Virus record (IMG/VR): IMGVR_UViG_3300006924_000015
Coordinates: 1 to 61,464 of that record
Direction: 5' to 3' (one strand)
Length of the DNA stretch: 61,464 nucleotides
From: a virus
This document shows positions 24,001 to 30,900 of the stretch, one piece after another (the stretch's first letter is position 1; each line of letters begins with the position of its first letter). The notes beneath the pieces are model-generated. The model was not told the origin of the DNA and searched no databases. It saw only the letters and a list, made by a program, of their open reading frames with translations. The position numbers were made by a program, and so were the translations under genes.

Positions 24001-27000
24001 CATCAAATGCTTGGAAAGTAACATTACTGCTATTTACATAACCAGCATTTCTTACAGTTGCATATTTGTTATCGTATATACCTGTAGAATTTACTAACTT
24101 AGTTACAGGCCATAAATTGTTTTCTTTAACACCTGTTGGCTTTTTAATAAATCTTGTTGCGTCATCAATATCAATTAAAATTGTGTTGTCGCTTTTATCA
24201 TCTTCGGTTATCAGATAGTTTCGTTTGGTGCCCATTCTCACAGCAATACCGTCTTGTGCTGTTACTCTAATATTTAATTTTGCACCAGATATATCTGATT
24301 TTAAAGATGCATCAAGTTGTACTGTAGGGTCTTCAATGACTTTAATTACTGAGCCAGTTGGTATAACTTTTACTAACTGCTGTTGCTTGCCTGCCGCCTG
24401 TGTTTGCGTAGGAGGATTTTTAATTGTTGTTTTAACACTATCAGGAAGTCTCGATACATCTGGGAATGTAATACTTGCACCGTCGGCGGCAATAGTAAAC
24501 ATTGTGCCGTTTACAGTGATATATTCTTGATCCGCTGTACCTGAATTGTTGTCGTGGTCGCCAAACGATATAGAATTTTTTGAGTTACTTATTAGTACAT
24601 CACCAATGTATAACTCTATGAATTTGTAGTCACCGTCTGTGTCTACTTCTAAGTTGTTTAGATCAATTGGCGTTGATAGTGTAATTGTAAAACTATTGTT
24701 TTGCTCAGGAAATAATATTTCGCCTTCTGCTCTAGTTGCCGTTGTGTTTAAACTAGGATAAGTTACTGTTGTAGTTGATGTGTTTACACTTCCAGCATCG
24801 TAAGTAAATAATGAGTTAGCAATAGCAGTATCATTAATAGATACTTCTACATCATCTATTGTTGTTTGACTTGTTGAGCCAGCCATTGCACTTGAAACTG
24901 CATATCTTTGTGTAGGTTGATAATGTACATTACTTGTGGCATGACCAAAGTTTGCACCACTTTGTAAATAAAAGTCGTTACCTACAAATTGTGCTGTATA
25001 TTTTGTTACAGTTGTACTACCGCTTATTACTTCAGACGGTATTAAATTAAGTTGCACGTTTGCATTAATTGATACGTTATCGTTAACAGCCGCTAATACG
25101 TTTGCTGTAGTAATAGCACTACCACCGTTTGTAACATTTACTGTAACAGCGGCATTTGAAGAAATGCCATCAGCAATAATAATACTTGCACTTGTTTGAG
25201 TAAAGTCAAAGTAATTACTTGTGGTTGCAACAACCTTAGGTATTGTGCTTGTTCCTGAACTAATTAAAATGTCACTTGCTAATACTCTAGCAGTAGGTAT
25301 CTCGCCGTACCCACTACCTGAATTAGTTACTGTTATTTTTTGTAACTTGTTGGTATCACTATCAAGGAATGCTGTTGCTGTTGCTTGAACACCGCCTACT
25401 GGTGGTTGTGATATCTCTATTGTAGGGACAGAATTATAGGCATAGTTAGGATCAATAATATCAATCCTGCTTACTATGTTTGTTACATCTTCTGGAAAAT
25501 CTAATGTTATAAGTTGTGGATCTTGTTTTATATCAGACTTAATTAATTTAAGTTCGATACTCTGGTTGTTATCTGTATCACCAAAATCTCCTACTCTAAG
25601 TGCCCACTCGTCAAAGATGTTAACGTTGCCTGAAATAACTGCACTACTTCTAGCAATACGTCCTAAACTTTCGCTAGTACCTTTTCCTTGTATCATTCCT
25701 CTATAGAAATCAAATTGCTCATCGTCTTGAATATCAAGTTCTGTTAGATAGTCTCTTTCTGTGTACCCAAACAAGGCTCTACTTGCGTTGTATACTTGCT
25801 TCTCTACTGGAATAAATCCAAACTCATGATAACGTCCTAAACTTTCTGCTAAGTTATCTAAGTTAGGCAATAGTTCGTCACCGTCTATAATAAACCCTTC
25901 ACTGAGGAATTTACCTTTCCAATTTTCTGTTCGTTGTCCTTTTAATCTAATACGTCTATGTCTTTGATTAAATGTTTGATTATAGATAACATCACTAAAG
26001 TCTGTTGTGCTATCGAATACTAATGCATGTTCTACTTCTTTTGTATAAAGCATTAGGCTGTATATCTGTTTGTTCTCCGGCGGAGTAACTTCTATAAAGT
26101 TATCCTCTCTAACTATTGTACAATCAGTAGGATCAATTCCCTCGCCTATTTGATCTAGTATTGTGAATTGCTCTCTGTCAGATCTGTTAATCTTAGCAAT
26201 AAATCCTCTTGGAGCAACAAATTTTATTTTACTTGCTAAAGGAGATAATTCTAATGTGTTACCTATTTCCCATTTACCTGATGTCCAGAAAAGGAATTGT
26301 TTAGCACTATAGGCCCAATCTCTAACTTCGCCAATATCGTTACTGTACTCACCAAACTCAAATCCTTTGCTTTGTTGGAACTTGCCTACACCAATTAGTA
26401 AATCAAATACTTCTTGTTCTGTTGTATATTCTATTTCGTACGGCACTCTTTCAACAACATTATTTGTGTCAACATAGTGTACTGCTCTTGCAGAACCAAC
26501 CTGAGGAAGTTTAGCAAGTTTTTGCCATACCTTTGTATCAAATATATTGCCTGACGTAATTCTAAGTGGTGCTATGTAAAAGTTATTTCTATACTGTACA
26601 ATATTGCCTGTGTTATAAGTTACACCCGGCTTCCAAACAGTAAATGCTTCGGCTTCGCCGCCTACTTCTACTTCTACAGTCTTTCCTGTTTTTACAGGTT
26701 GTAATATTTCAAAGTATCCTCTGTTCTTATCAAAACCTCTAACCCTATAACCAGTCTTTGTTTTTTCTATAATAACACCGGAGTAAAAGTTTCTTGATTT
26801 ATAGTTACTGCTATGTAATGTAGTTGTTATATTTTCTTTTGGAATAATTAAACTGGTTGCATTACCGTCATTACTATATTGGTCTGTTCTTGCTGTCAGT
26901 GTGTCTTTGTCTATAAAGCCACTCATTCTGTGTGCAAGTTTAACATTAAGAGTTCTTAAAGGATTAACAAAATTTAAAACTGTATCTAGTCCTTGAAATT

Positions 27001-30000
27001 TTAACCAACTGTTAATAAACTGTGTGTAGCCAATATTAGTAATCATCTTACCAGAATTTACATCTACGTCACCGTGTATTTTGAAATCTGTAGTATCAAG
27101 GAATTTCCAACGTTTTTTAGTTGACTTACTTAATAACTGTGCATTGTTTACTGTAGGTCTTTCTAGTTGTGTTGGGTCTGAGAATATTGTAGCAAATCTA
27201 CCCGGCTTAGCAAGTAATAATGCTTCTGTTTGTGCAAAGGCAAATGCTGAACTGTACTTAAATGCATTTTCAACTGGTGCACCGTCTCCTAGTTTCCATA
27301 TGCCGTCAACACCAATTTTTGTTGAATATGTAGTAGACTTAATACTGCCTATAGCAGGATTCTCGCCTTGGTTCCTAGTTCCGGCAAATGTTGAATTATC
27401 TTTTCCTAATACGTTTACTCTAACCTTTCCTCTTACACCATTGCCTGTTACTGTTGCAGTTGCATAAGTATAGCCTGCACCTGGGGTATTAATTGTGATA
27501 CTTGTAATTTTTTTATCTGTTATAACTGCTGTTGCTGTTGCACCAGAACCATCACCTGTAATTGTAATGCTCGGCGCTGATGTATACAAGCCGCCAGCAT
27601 CGATAACATCTATCGAACTGATAGTACCTGTTGCAACTGATGCCGCTCTAAACTTTCCTGCCCATCTGTCTGTGCCTACAATTCCGCCACCAACGTGATA
27701 AGGGAAAGCAGGTTTACCGTTTGCATCTATTGTTGCTACATAGTGATATATAGGTGTTGCACTATCGGCTGTAACTGCAAGTCGTAAGTTATAACTATCT
27801 GTATAACCGCCTGACCCTGCATTAGAACTTATCTTAAAGTCTTTAATAAATTGTCCAGTTGGCTTGCCGCCTGGTCCCGTTGTTTCGTCTGAGTTAGCAG
27901 TTCCTCTTGTTCTAGTATCTAACTCCCAGCCGCTTTCTATTCTTACAATGCTACTAGTATTATCTGAAGCATCACTGTAACCATAAGGGCCATAAATCGG
28001 TAAACCGTCAAATGCCCAACCTACAATAGGTGATGCAGTAGTTGTGGACCATTCTGTAAGACCTAAAACATCAGGGCCAATAGTATAATGAGTTGCTATG
28101 CCTTCTGGAGTTATTACAGGATTTGTTAAATCTTTTTGTTGTGCTTTGTTGTAAATCCACGTTGCATCTAAAATGTCTTTATCAGTGTCCCATTGTGTAT
28201 TGCTGTCAATACTCATCAATGGATCACCGTTAACTAACACACCAATTGCTTTTGCTTTTATTTGCGGAGATGCTGACCAAGCCGCTTGATTAGTTAATTG
28301 TGTAAGTCTTGGAATCTCAAACGATGTTACTTGCTCTATTGTTTTCTTTGTAGCAGTTGGTAAGTTGTTACTCTCAACATATAATTTGTCTGCTACTGTA
28401 ACATTAATGCCTTGAAGTTTTCTAAAACTATTACTTCTAAATGGGAATACGTCATCAGCACTACCTTCTGAAGGAGTCCAAGAAACAGTAATTGTTGTTG
28501 TATCGGTAGACTTAATTTTATAAGGACTAATTAGTTTTGCATCAGCGTCAATTGGTAATACTTTACTTAAACCAATACGTCTATACGGATTACTGATTTT
28601 ATAAGATGCTGTATTTTTTCTTGGTCCTTGCCTAATAATGCCTTCTTCTAGATCATTCCAAAGTTTTGTATTTGTAGAACTATAGTTTATGCTAGGTATC
28701 AATCTATCAATGTCGTCTATTGCATAAACGTAATATTCTTCATCAAACCATAAAGGTTTCTCTGTGAATCCTAACATTTCCCAAGGATGCGTATTTGGTC
28801 TTACTGTATCGTAATGAAATTCGTAAAAGCCTCTCCAGTGTCCTGGCAATTCAGTATTACTGTAGTTCCATGTCCAGTCGTTGTTAACATCGTAAAATTC
28901 ATTTACAATTGGATCTAGTTTTTCGTTGACTGTCCATGCGGCAAAATAATGTCTAATAAGATCGTAAAACTCGCCATGACTATAACCTGTGTTTCTAAAT
29001 GCACCACAACGTATATCAATACTGCTGTATGCCGGTAAACTGTTTGCTGTTCTAAATTCTGCTTTTGCTGAGTTGTAAACTCTAGTTTCAAATTCTAATA
29101 GTATGTCGTCTCTGAAATCACCAAATGCTTTTTGTCTGCTACCGTCATGTCCTACAAGTGTTGAAATAGGAGTACTAAAACTATTGTCAGTAACTATTTC
29201 TGGTCTATGTAAAGGCAATATACCCATTGTACTTGGTGTAGGTGGGCACTGGGCACTATCTCTTTCTGCATTATATAGTTTAGTACACAATGAATCACCG
29301 CCTGATGCCGGTGTTACTAATGTTATCTGTATAGGATTAAAACTAGAGATTATATAGTCTTTTTCAATAACTAATAATTTGTCGTTCAAATAAACTAGCA
29401 GACTATTTTCAATTTTATCTAGATCTAAGTAGTTAGACAAGTTGTAGGCTGTAGTATCAAGTGTTACTATAAAATCTTCTTTTGTGTAGTTATCACCAAA
29501 CGGTAAAATATAAGTTTTATTAAAAACATCATTGCCTATTCTAAAACTTGTTACATTTCTAAGTACTTGCTCTAATATATAATTGTTTGTTAGACCTGTT
29601 GTTGCCTTTTCAGTATAAAACTTTTCTATCTCATGTCTTAAACGATTTTTAAATTTAGTATACTCGTTTGCGTTGAATCTTATTGCATCTACTAAATTAG
29701 CAGGCTGATCATCGACTAAGAACGCACCCAATAATGTGTCTTGGTTTGTTTGTACTATGTCGTCTTCTACACCTACGACTTTTTTACTATCTTGGTAGTT
29801 GTTACTACCTAGACTCTCGCCAGCAAACGAAGACTGTCCTTCTATGTGCTTTTTAAAATGTCCTGTAAACTCTGGCGATGATATGTTAGTAATATCAGCG
29901 TTTAGTGTGTTATGACCCCAACTTAGTGGTAATTCATATTTACTTACGCCGGTTGTATTTACTAATCCTTTTTCTGCTGATGCACTTATTTCTATAAAGT

Positions 30001-30565
30001 CGCCAGCCTTAAATGTTTTTGTTGTTGGGAATTGTACAAACCCTTCTCTGTTTACAGCACCGTAAGTAAAATTGGTATCTTCTATTGCATTTATTTTAAT
30101 TATAATATCATAACCACATGCTCTAGTAGTATCAACATCTGGATAGCAACCTATCCAAAATTCCTTTATTCCTGCATCAATATCAATTTGTGTAAACGAG
30201 TATGATGTTATGATTCGTTGGTTAGTAGGCGAGTCAATCATTCTCCACGCATTGTGATACTCAGGTGCAGTTTTGTCTAATTTATAGTAATGATAACCTT
30301 GAATATTAGACGCACTATTTGTTGTAGCAGACTGATTATATTCTGCTGTTAGTGAACCGTCGTAGTCACCGTGGAAAAAAGTTGATCCAAGTGTGAGACC
30401 ATTTGGCATGTAAAAATTTTGTCCAAAGAACACATGCATGTGGGAGGTACCGTTACCACCATTATGTGTGTTAGATGCTGTCTCCGTTGCATAAAGTGGG
30501 TAATAACCATTAATCGCAAACGGGCCAACTGTGTTAGTTGCGCCAACAAAATTAACTGTCGCCAT
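9077..30565 (-). CDS. Giant baseplate/tail-fiber protein of 7162 aa with YHYH and PA14-like segments
   Basis: One uninterrupted frame of 21.5 kb encodes a protein of roughly 780 kDa, about a third of the window. It starts at ATG 30565 in a TAATG overlap with the upstream 815-aa gene, after a GGAGG site. Residues 10-80 repeat the C-terminal module of that upstream protein (GYYPLY, HVFFG, MPNGL, FHGxYxG). Residues about 840-960 match the YHYH domain pattern (GWAFDGLPIYGPYG, then IYHYVAT and FPYHVGG). Residues about 4100-4270 look PA14-like (GYFKAPYTGRYQVNGYSDDG, later EAGKYYFMRI). Short GxGY beta repeats recur near residues 985-1045, 1710-1760, 2400-2560, 4890-4955 and 6695-6760. Near residue 6950 there is a GSIWVGDERIQYG...LTRGAFGTS motif common on phage tails. 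Its place after gp6 is that of T4 gp7/gp8/gp10. I infer a baseplate wedge fused to fiber-like domains. Confidence 0.85.
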   Translation of the reverse strand: MATVNFVGATNTVGPFAINGYYPLYATETASNTHNGGNGTSHMHVFFGQNFYMPNGLTLGSTFFHGDYDGSLTAEYNQSATTNSASNIQGYHYYKLDKTAPEYHNAWRMIDSPTNQRIITSYSFTQIDIDAGIKEFWIGCYPDVDTTRACGYDIIIKINAIEDTNFTYGAVNREGFVQFPTTKTFKAGDFIEISASAEKGLVNTTGVSKYELPLSWGHNTLNADITNISSPEFTGHFKKHIEGQSSFAGESLGSNNYQDSKKVVGVEDDIVQTNQDTLLGAFLVDDQPANLVDAIRFNANEYTKFKNRLRHEIEKFYTEKATTGLTNNYILEQVLRNVTSFRIGNDVFNKTYILPFGDNYTKEDFIVTLDTTAYNLSNYLDLDKIENSLLVYLNDKLLVIEKDYIISSFNPIQITLVTPASGGDSLCTKLYNAERDSAQCPPTPSTMGILPLHRPEIVTDNSFSTPISTLVGHDGSRQKAFGDFRDDILLEFETRVYNSAKAEFRTANSLPAYSSIDIRCGAFRNTGYSHGEFYDLIRHYFAAWTVNEKLDPIVNEFYDVNNDWTWNYSNTELPGHWRGFYEFHYDTVRPNTHPWEMLGFTEKPLWFDEEYYVYAIDDIDRLIPSINYSSTNTKLWNDLEEGIIRQGPRKNTASYKISNPYRRIGLSKVLPIDADAKLISPYKIKSTDTTTITVSWTPSEGSADDVFPFRSNSFRKLQGINVTVADKLYVESNNLPTATKKTIEQVTSFEIPRLTQLTNQAAWSASPQIKAKAIGVLVNGDPLMSIDSNTQWDTDKDILDATWIYNKAQQKDLTNPVITPEGIATHYTIGPDVLGLTEWSTTTASPIVGWAFDGLPIYGPYGYSDASDNTSSIVRIESGWELDTRTRGTANSDETTGPGGKPTGQFIKDFKISSNAGSGGYTDSYNLRLAVTADSATPIYHYVATIDANGKPAFPYHVGGGIVGTDRWAGKFRAASVATGTISSIDVIDAGGLYTSAPSITITGDGSGATATAVITDKKITSITINTPGAGYTYATATVTGNGVRGKVRVNVLGKDNSTFAGTRNQGENPAIGSIKSTTYSTKIGVDGIWKLGDGAPVENAFKYSSAFAFAQTEALLLAKPGRFATIFSDPTQLERPTVNNAQLLSKSTKKRWKFLDTTDFKIHGDVDVNSGKMITNIGYTQFINSWLKFQGLDTVLNFVNPLRTLNVKLAHRMSGFIDKDTLTARTDQYSNDGNATSLIIPKENITTTLHSSNYKSRNFYSGVIIEKTKTGYRVRGFDKNRGYFEILQPVKTGKTVEVEVGGEAEAFTVWKPGVTYNTGNIVQYRNNFYIAPLRITSGNIFDTKVWQKLAKLPQVGSARAVHYVDTNNVVERVPYEIEYTTEQEVFDLLIGVGKFQQSKGFEFGEYSNDIGEVRDWAYSAKQFLFWTSGKWEIGNTLELSPLASKIKFVAPRGFIAKINRSDREQFTILDQIGEGIDPTDCTIVREDNFIEVTPPENKQIYSLMLYTKEVEHALVFDSTTDFSDVIYNQTFNQRHRRIRLKGQRTENWKGKFLSEGFIIDGDELLPNLDNLAESLGRYHEFGFIPVEKQVYNASRALFGYTERDYLTELDIQDDEQFDFYRGMIQGKGTSESLGRIARSSAVISGNVNIFDEWALRVGDFGDTDNNQSIELKLIKSDIKQDPQLITLDFPEDVTNIVSRIDIIDPNYAYNSVPTIEISQPPVGGVQATATAFLDSDTNKLQKITVTNSGSGYGEIPTARVLASDILISSGTSTIPKVVATTSNYFDFTQTSASIIIADGISSNAAVTVNVTNGGSAITTANVLAAVNDNVSINANVQLNLIPSEVISGSTTVTKYTAQFVGNDFYLQSGANFGHATSNVHYQPTQRYAVSSAMAGSTSQTTIDDVEVSINDTAIANSLFTYDAGSVNTSTTTVTYPSLNTTATRAEGEILFPEQNNSFTITLSTPIDLNNLEVDTDGDYKFIELYIGDVLISNSKNSISFGDHDNNSGTADQEYITVNGTMFTIAADGASITFPDVSRLPDSVKTTIKNPPTQTQAAGKQQQLVKVIPTGSVIKVIEDPTVQLDASLKSDISGAKLNIRVTAQDGIAVRMGTKRNYLITEDDKSDNTILIDIDDATRFIKKPTGVKENNLWPVTKLVNSTGIYDNKYATVRNAGYVNSSNVTFQAFDVASIPDLYGDDLLLTPTTNDLIHVAKSENADWNVYKLTKTDASVHYLERQDSGKVNLITNFSLFNYLDTNEIGQPNTGRYLDYVLSLDNPNVNNNVVVWTNEEVVARKESKIKDFEAPQMIQARIKSIGPRVNKTISAVAPHFGKAITGITLTPKNDSDTVVATGNLSDLQELDAFELVDGVGVVTRNPATISGPTNTDEITVDPIRVESIAITNGGSGYTARPTVSITNSAGGDNATAVAEISGPITNSVTIGNAGAGYSADNISIVFSPPENVDATTGLSNVATATATLGSDGEITAITVTNVGSGYTAAPIITVLGDSTDRALLTATLNASVDNIVIINGGSGYSSVSPTVAIAGGGGSSATATATKTTVATTPIAKLFAAAGNDATKVKIKFLAGIKDSLEFDTSRTEPEQATLDAILSVKDEPFKLKSYNNTTGTFVLKHSSFAVANVLTNLENIGYESKVTTTYTPSGANFFVAANTGFRRFEFQDITAGATIGYSTNVTIKHLNKTKLTVTNHSMRVGDVIRVFTNTFSGAYKIDLIVDENNIVIKAPYIPGFSSGSVYGEGIEIKTIGAHGISPIYAASDKTISVHFADPKSYNRKYIIDHVTPESIFISGRWAPATGTSTYYEHKVGTVTGQTAYNGSNQSTATNIINVTDDLKLSESLLTYTGNGQIVPPQHVTTSGNKVYIQPAALPAVTSSAVYPPVEIAVVRQRSRDMNRYPLVTTGDFDTVTINGSQIKIDNINSASAVESSINRHMKLKREHVKANQSGIEIGFAMLNDPNTPLYDGKKAGALANYNPYVHDPELIAKLSNGELTVEREIEYQATGEEDIDYNFNKGPDNRGPVFGLTYTDQDTNIYYVWNPTRSKYIPYTNLEGGTEPNREETPRPMPSNHVTVPSGATIYGPWQPSVSFTISDNPLENIAYIKDTVVSKDGKVYKATADITFSNNMVFEPARWTEVVGNKTSNDPETFFADDYEASIDHLIPKLIPGTATTVGSAPGVKRTVYNMEATQTKTLADSSTVTLPMFRLHPSSENIFEVYQLVQNDGAGSANGPVYYILLDKVNPELVNAEIDYNATVNEYSSFGNYKKTEYYYVNEIIPTVDANLRITNANDPIRLESTLNVVSLPPVEPATFVGLQFVEEPFAVSGGNSSDAIANLQSIPELSIEGNNVVVNSTGFNNYLMWTPGLGPRQWRPNAEGPGFLPGVNGNDTHFGYGRGYYSLNDTHLPADYPDIASYYQEGRTAYNGVMPRFMYSKKFTVSPIAVNHPVETFTDAEGNIISHAEADILGLDGVVTQPTYVPSTDEDTGNTGLRPEEVFVACFWTEEFIYEDQLTGVDYNTTSANGQPTPTYSNYTGTVVRVKYIRLTELPANAFTQRLIPDTGWAGRGWNNLVSDSLPEQINEDNIFDYFNPVPTVGGATDSDDPEVTIVLGLGDGETAEDSVAITNTGQLAPDKKVAHTVPATQLGPILNGDFFNGLPGPCATLPLLTPPDEDTRACDDVPNIHEYLAIDNYSAQLRGNDVTVTEEEAIEVGLDQSGEVTYNDNMSFDYSRGLSSGTFADTYDNANWQFVNVKVSGSHPLRVFFDSLEGDLKHLGIVVVQNSEPYFSELGGKADLIGNWVRSSSSNNRPQKEIDWWANARVVESTLVSGQPIGTRGDQVAQYGANSIGADNKKRDSVVDSLIISQDDHRNLLEKDFDSSSNKPINSNEHRVSANHIHTQTGPFSEPIEEDTTLSYSDEGANATRWLVNDIGVRGIGFIGSQVNCALGEYVTVFFRPDDSITRSDLGTKLQWQAVIDFHGAVVDGSELGAPVPPCLEGHSTAYAQGARRRSWRGRNSWGYFGQHRSSRERFDPNKTSQRKCHLDNIYFPYGKLPQPYNSNAYTEMADANWGSWTTCHNDNKFAGWRENQELAQRTILSLNKTTLNTYSTDEIKGYFKAPYTGRYQVNGYSDDGIWVWISSEYTNTTYAGKPVRRGVDDLAGIDGDTRHEYFKEDGFRAQDKYNYHRDNCLLRTGWLTTDDNVKTNKPGVRYVDMEAGKYYFMRIITGNNKGPGYYDATWTCRTNVSNFTLTQQEADEGNHQYTNGSVKTGRFTFTGRICNVENPATGSSNSSNYGGNDNQNTNTSDGVNGEGNTGATGVGGGWYNRYSQFATDTQARRYEALARQQGIFDQRTSAFTGAQIQAWNDVGVACPPGASGSQCDRSTSVSGSSDTPGVAPGYVGNYGQIDGEWITLPDGQRVWIPRTDIYENINLNIGSVFNTTTPGQRFLTGFNFLPYSMKLPVKAPLLDTNSYAFSEGDLSQSVAISGQAQRVSGGLVIPFAKKLTPVSRQTYVLKSEESSSEPWAKNLENNKDINKTTKYVKYTPKKIGSTVTIGGTTINNVTSSGAGDYWNKTNNNTTTEYTGPAYSEPDVNTQTDSGSTETVNNASTNDSNTMATQRQELAIADVNDIIYNQMPVISIVPRQLDNNGNFYNGGPTAEVYLRQPTPEVDIDINDLIGITDGTELLVNGRRIVKRGTSGIDIKTQINCANMGVSAEINEDTNTLTLISCSSNPMTFGNGCGGGTFKQVGDFHVNRGFDQSKTTSESFIAPFIGPNTDLYKTGSGNATVAIGGGGAGGIPGLSESINDYRRKPDGNLEKFFRQPSGLPDVYELPARVPMETTNKSTGGSNYRVGDRLRLIGGTPESGLLGPLNSEVCIESAGSGYTNPANLTVIFNESTTTPGVGGAATVTELDENGGIANVVVINQGAAYDPNNPPTLTIHDTSPLPTIIDVNAGWTSNITLTAGQVAAITESIPVSNANGTNSDDVVINKRFVRAIGTYAMGAEQSYTVASSDVSIVSDDSMTDSVKITLPITTNHIRPDSYVKLKYYPGSTLDDYYISVNGAVTSSTTFVLDSLNDAGGQLFIKTGQVVSYNNSGTMTILGYVTNVNTSTKTVTLDTAVTLTDDQTLYFVDPQEKLYYIPKKTAGGIETVTNSYFVIQNSAFKNSNFVTNLFGAGATITITGRTPWYENYNANGNLVDTIDPFTPKNKAKLSIAVGDPTDRRNDGPLRVAKFIVTDVNDTGGITGIKIIDRGLYKEFPTDLTMGIPLEYDYALQGAMRINTDIPVAEQPGQILNEQKNTLGYGDPSHPELALYGGEHPEYQYTPFKSTEALSQRFAGEWLDADEQRKLNELSAKQNAGIQLSDNDRQLLDVLLAKLVDNLGYEQGYKHPDFEAYPEFIWDGAHFQPYSGTPGAYDPTTFICIDLRSADPGQYKDDPSGWAKLQFNLGNLILKTKIVETDPKKYNFGRYNPNETAGGSGARVFLTAQEIPNCTERGTAKDQLGLPDEVDQIIAPKSLARNINNGLRGAGYLPDEARAEFNPKGNIGEFKLISPQFDGFKIDSPNPGTLEKIGFPIGDYNNGMLCITAQLEKDDGTRYTEAEALADIQRLYDTNDDLGLLTATELKARFPSYDDGSLDNASVLTIVCAEVIQPPLRVNPFDKYGKGKMGPFDVLSPGNPNAFGLNDNNSIFGDGTMDVTREVFAYSISDMFGGNVTLKGVKSQNSPINIFASKRFNARNTIDELSVIATNTSAVPGLTSEANAWVDSYTNTRQAIIDNEAGVTDYTNTVYSMPDFVDGGWAYLENGVPQRWQTPLVDVHFINNALVYNPETGDKISNLDFWDPFKGILPGYIQNEISFISEHDPVSYNNARTNFGRSNVGKVWWDTSTIRYNWYEQGTDQERNARWGSAFPGSQVTVCEWIESKAKPSNWSGNGTPRWSNKFVTERRLDPKTNEYVMYYYYWIMNRTILDNKIKRSQGRQLDTRTIARYISDPVGYGLDMISFASDKSILLHNISDIKEEESHLQVNLSRNLNPEGISHTAWKLMREGDSSSTVPEHLSDKLIDSLCGENAEASPVPDPKLSEVEKYGIQFRPRQTMFNDVKSARRIMVSVLNRILSNIRVNSAYSGWDKTLPTARAYLTTTDWFAVSRIDAVTNESVRFNDSIKPVFNVTSVSELSGLKDIKDGTVVQVKSNQNDTSQLWMYDAPTKKFKLVSVVNDTVQLPKTVYTDNTNPTLSSELRLILIALRDNVFNNTSHWNELFFEMMKHAYMEQKQLSWAFKTSYLYIEKEENDLTNLNGFKADNFQKVLDYMNEVKPFSAKVREYKDGKKAPIDVIGQNNISDYDKPPFVDLVSGTVRILDENVELDTWIMSNSKQYIDYVTATKDGLQTSDPVRRANTTISFDRTNYLLTESAWDVANVSLESSIGYNIANLSVQTKQQVSANASVRAADKLFKFDAEVQAQFIAEVNTYYNDVTAARNTEIVGNGTVMAGLVTSGQLKNTLALIKEKVGGNFRGETLDATKFSSIVDQADYMSAIQSDFGFDSDLFDENTDNDDTVFTDSRDLTNYGPVTTYGIGDTKWDDVKQVVNYEGVFDSNANPVTLRRSGDSYDGFDGVTFQRVAYGEERPEELALLDPLESVIFTVTTSDFSRGEAGNVSVFDDLDTGNASLFHSTASLTEDNTSVAIINAGIGYKSPTVTITDAYGNNPTTTAVATASANAQGSITAITVSNGGAGYTEINLALTETLTEQTSAEAVVDSNTLSLTSVANVLVGQIVTVNNIDISEVASINGTTVTLNSHLTSDIASGTTVTFRGQDFAYQLNNLVITSTAGVDPDDADNFFAVDNVDGWDSATGLGQAGSFDTALTVVQERLTTKVSPNAREVTYRMHHSLFGDVDYLRISGEATTKITKKMTLSSTSITVDDASFLPNPTSIVPGSIWVGDERIQYGRRSGKVLSALTRGAFGTSPQDHAVDTAVYSAEQNEHFNHLNPSSNVWLDTGTRYGTPQSWDNDEWDEIEAANIATADVGVTITNVTSTTATLTAIGTGYANVVIGEGVRVFANANVSLFEVVEISANNSGVWTITASNQDTLDNTLFVENGTATLRNFVYGAQSDDDDFDSASVTGQSALSLADRGNADLANINSIMKFLHKL
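17750..18270 (-). other. PA14-like segment inside the giant protein
   Basis: On the minus strand this encodes a tyrosine-rich block with GYFKAPYTGRYQVNGYSDDG, IWVWIS, and after an insert EAGKYYFMRIITGNNKGPG. The order (sheet with Y..G..SDDG, later a KYY.R strand) is that of PA14 carbohydrate-binding domains. The assignment is by eye only. Confidence 0.5.
27680..28050 (-). other. YHYH-type segment inside the giant protein
   Basis: The encoded segment contains GWAFDGLPIYGPYGY, then ATPIYHYVAT and FPYHVGG at the end, which is the pattern of YHYH domains found in marine phage and bacterial surface proteins. The function of the domain is unknown. Confidence 0.6.
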
Positions 30566-30900
30566 TAGTACGAGCCTCCATAACCTGAACCGGAACTTGA
30601 CCCGGTTGTACTTGTACTAGTATTTATCGTTGTAGAATTCCTGGTATTTACAGTAGAGGTTGTTGGAGTTTCGACAACTGCTTCTGCAGAAGAATTCAAT
30701 GTTCCGTTGTAATTTCCATGGAATGATGTAGTTCCTAGTTCTAATCCATTTGGCATAAAAAACGTTTTGCCAAAGAATACATGCTCATGTACTGTACCGT
30801 CACCCGCCGCCTGTGCTAATGTTTCTTTAGCATACAAAGGATAGTATCCATTTATGGAATATGGGCCACCTGTATTTGATGCACCTAATGTTACACCTGT
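30395..30900 (-). repeat. Diverged direct repeat spanning the 815-aa/7162-aa gene junction
   Basis: Two blocks, about 30360-30545 and 30700-30890, encode homologous modules of about 70 residues: GPFAINGYYPLYATET...HVFFGQNFYMPNGL in the giant protein and GPYSINGYYPLYAKET...HVFFGKTFFMPNGL in the upstream protein. The similarity is also visible at the DNA level (for example CCATTTGGCAT in both on the plus strand). Confidence 0.75.

Noticed and set aside
529-30565. Many plus-strand open frames of 60-180 codons opposite the fiber and giant genes
   Set aside because: They are Val/Leu/Pro-rich mirror images of Thr/Ser/Asn-rich coding sequence, without ribosome sites.
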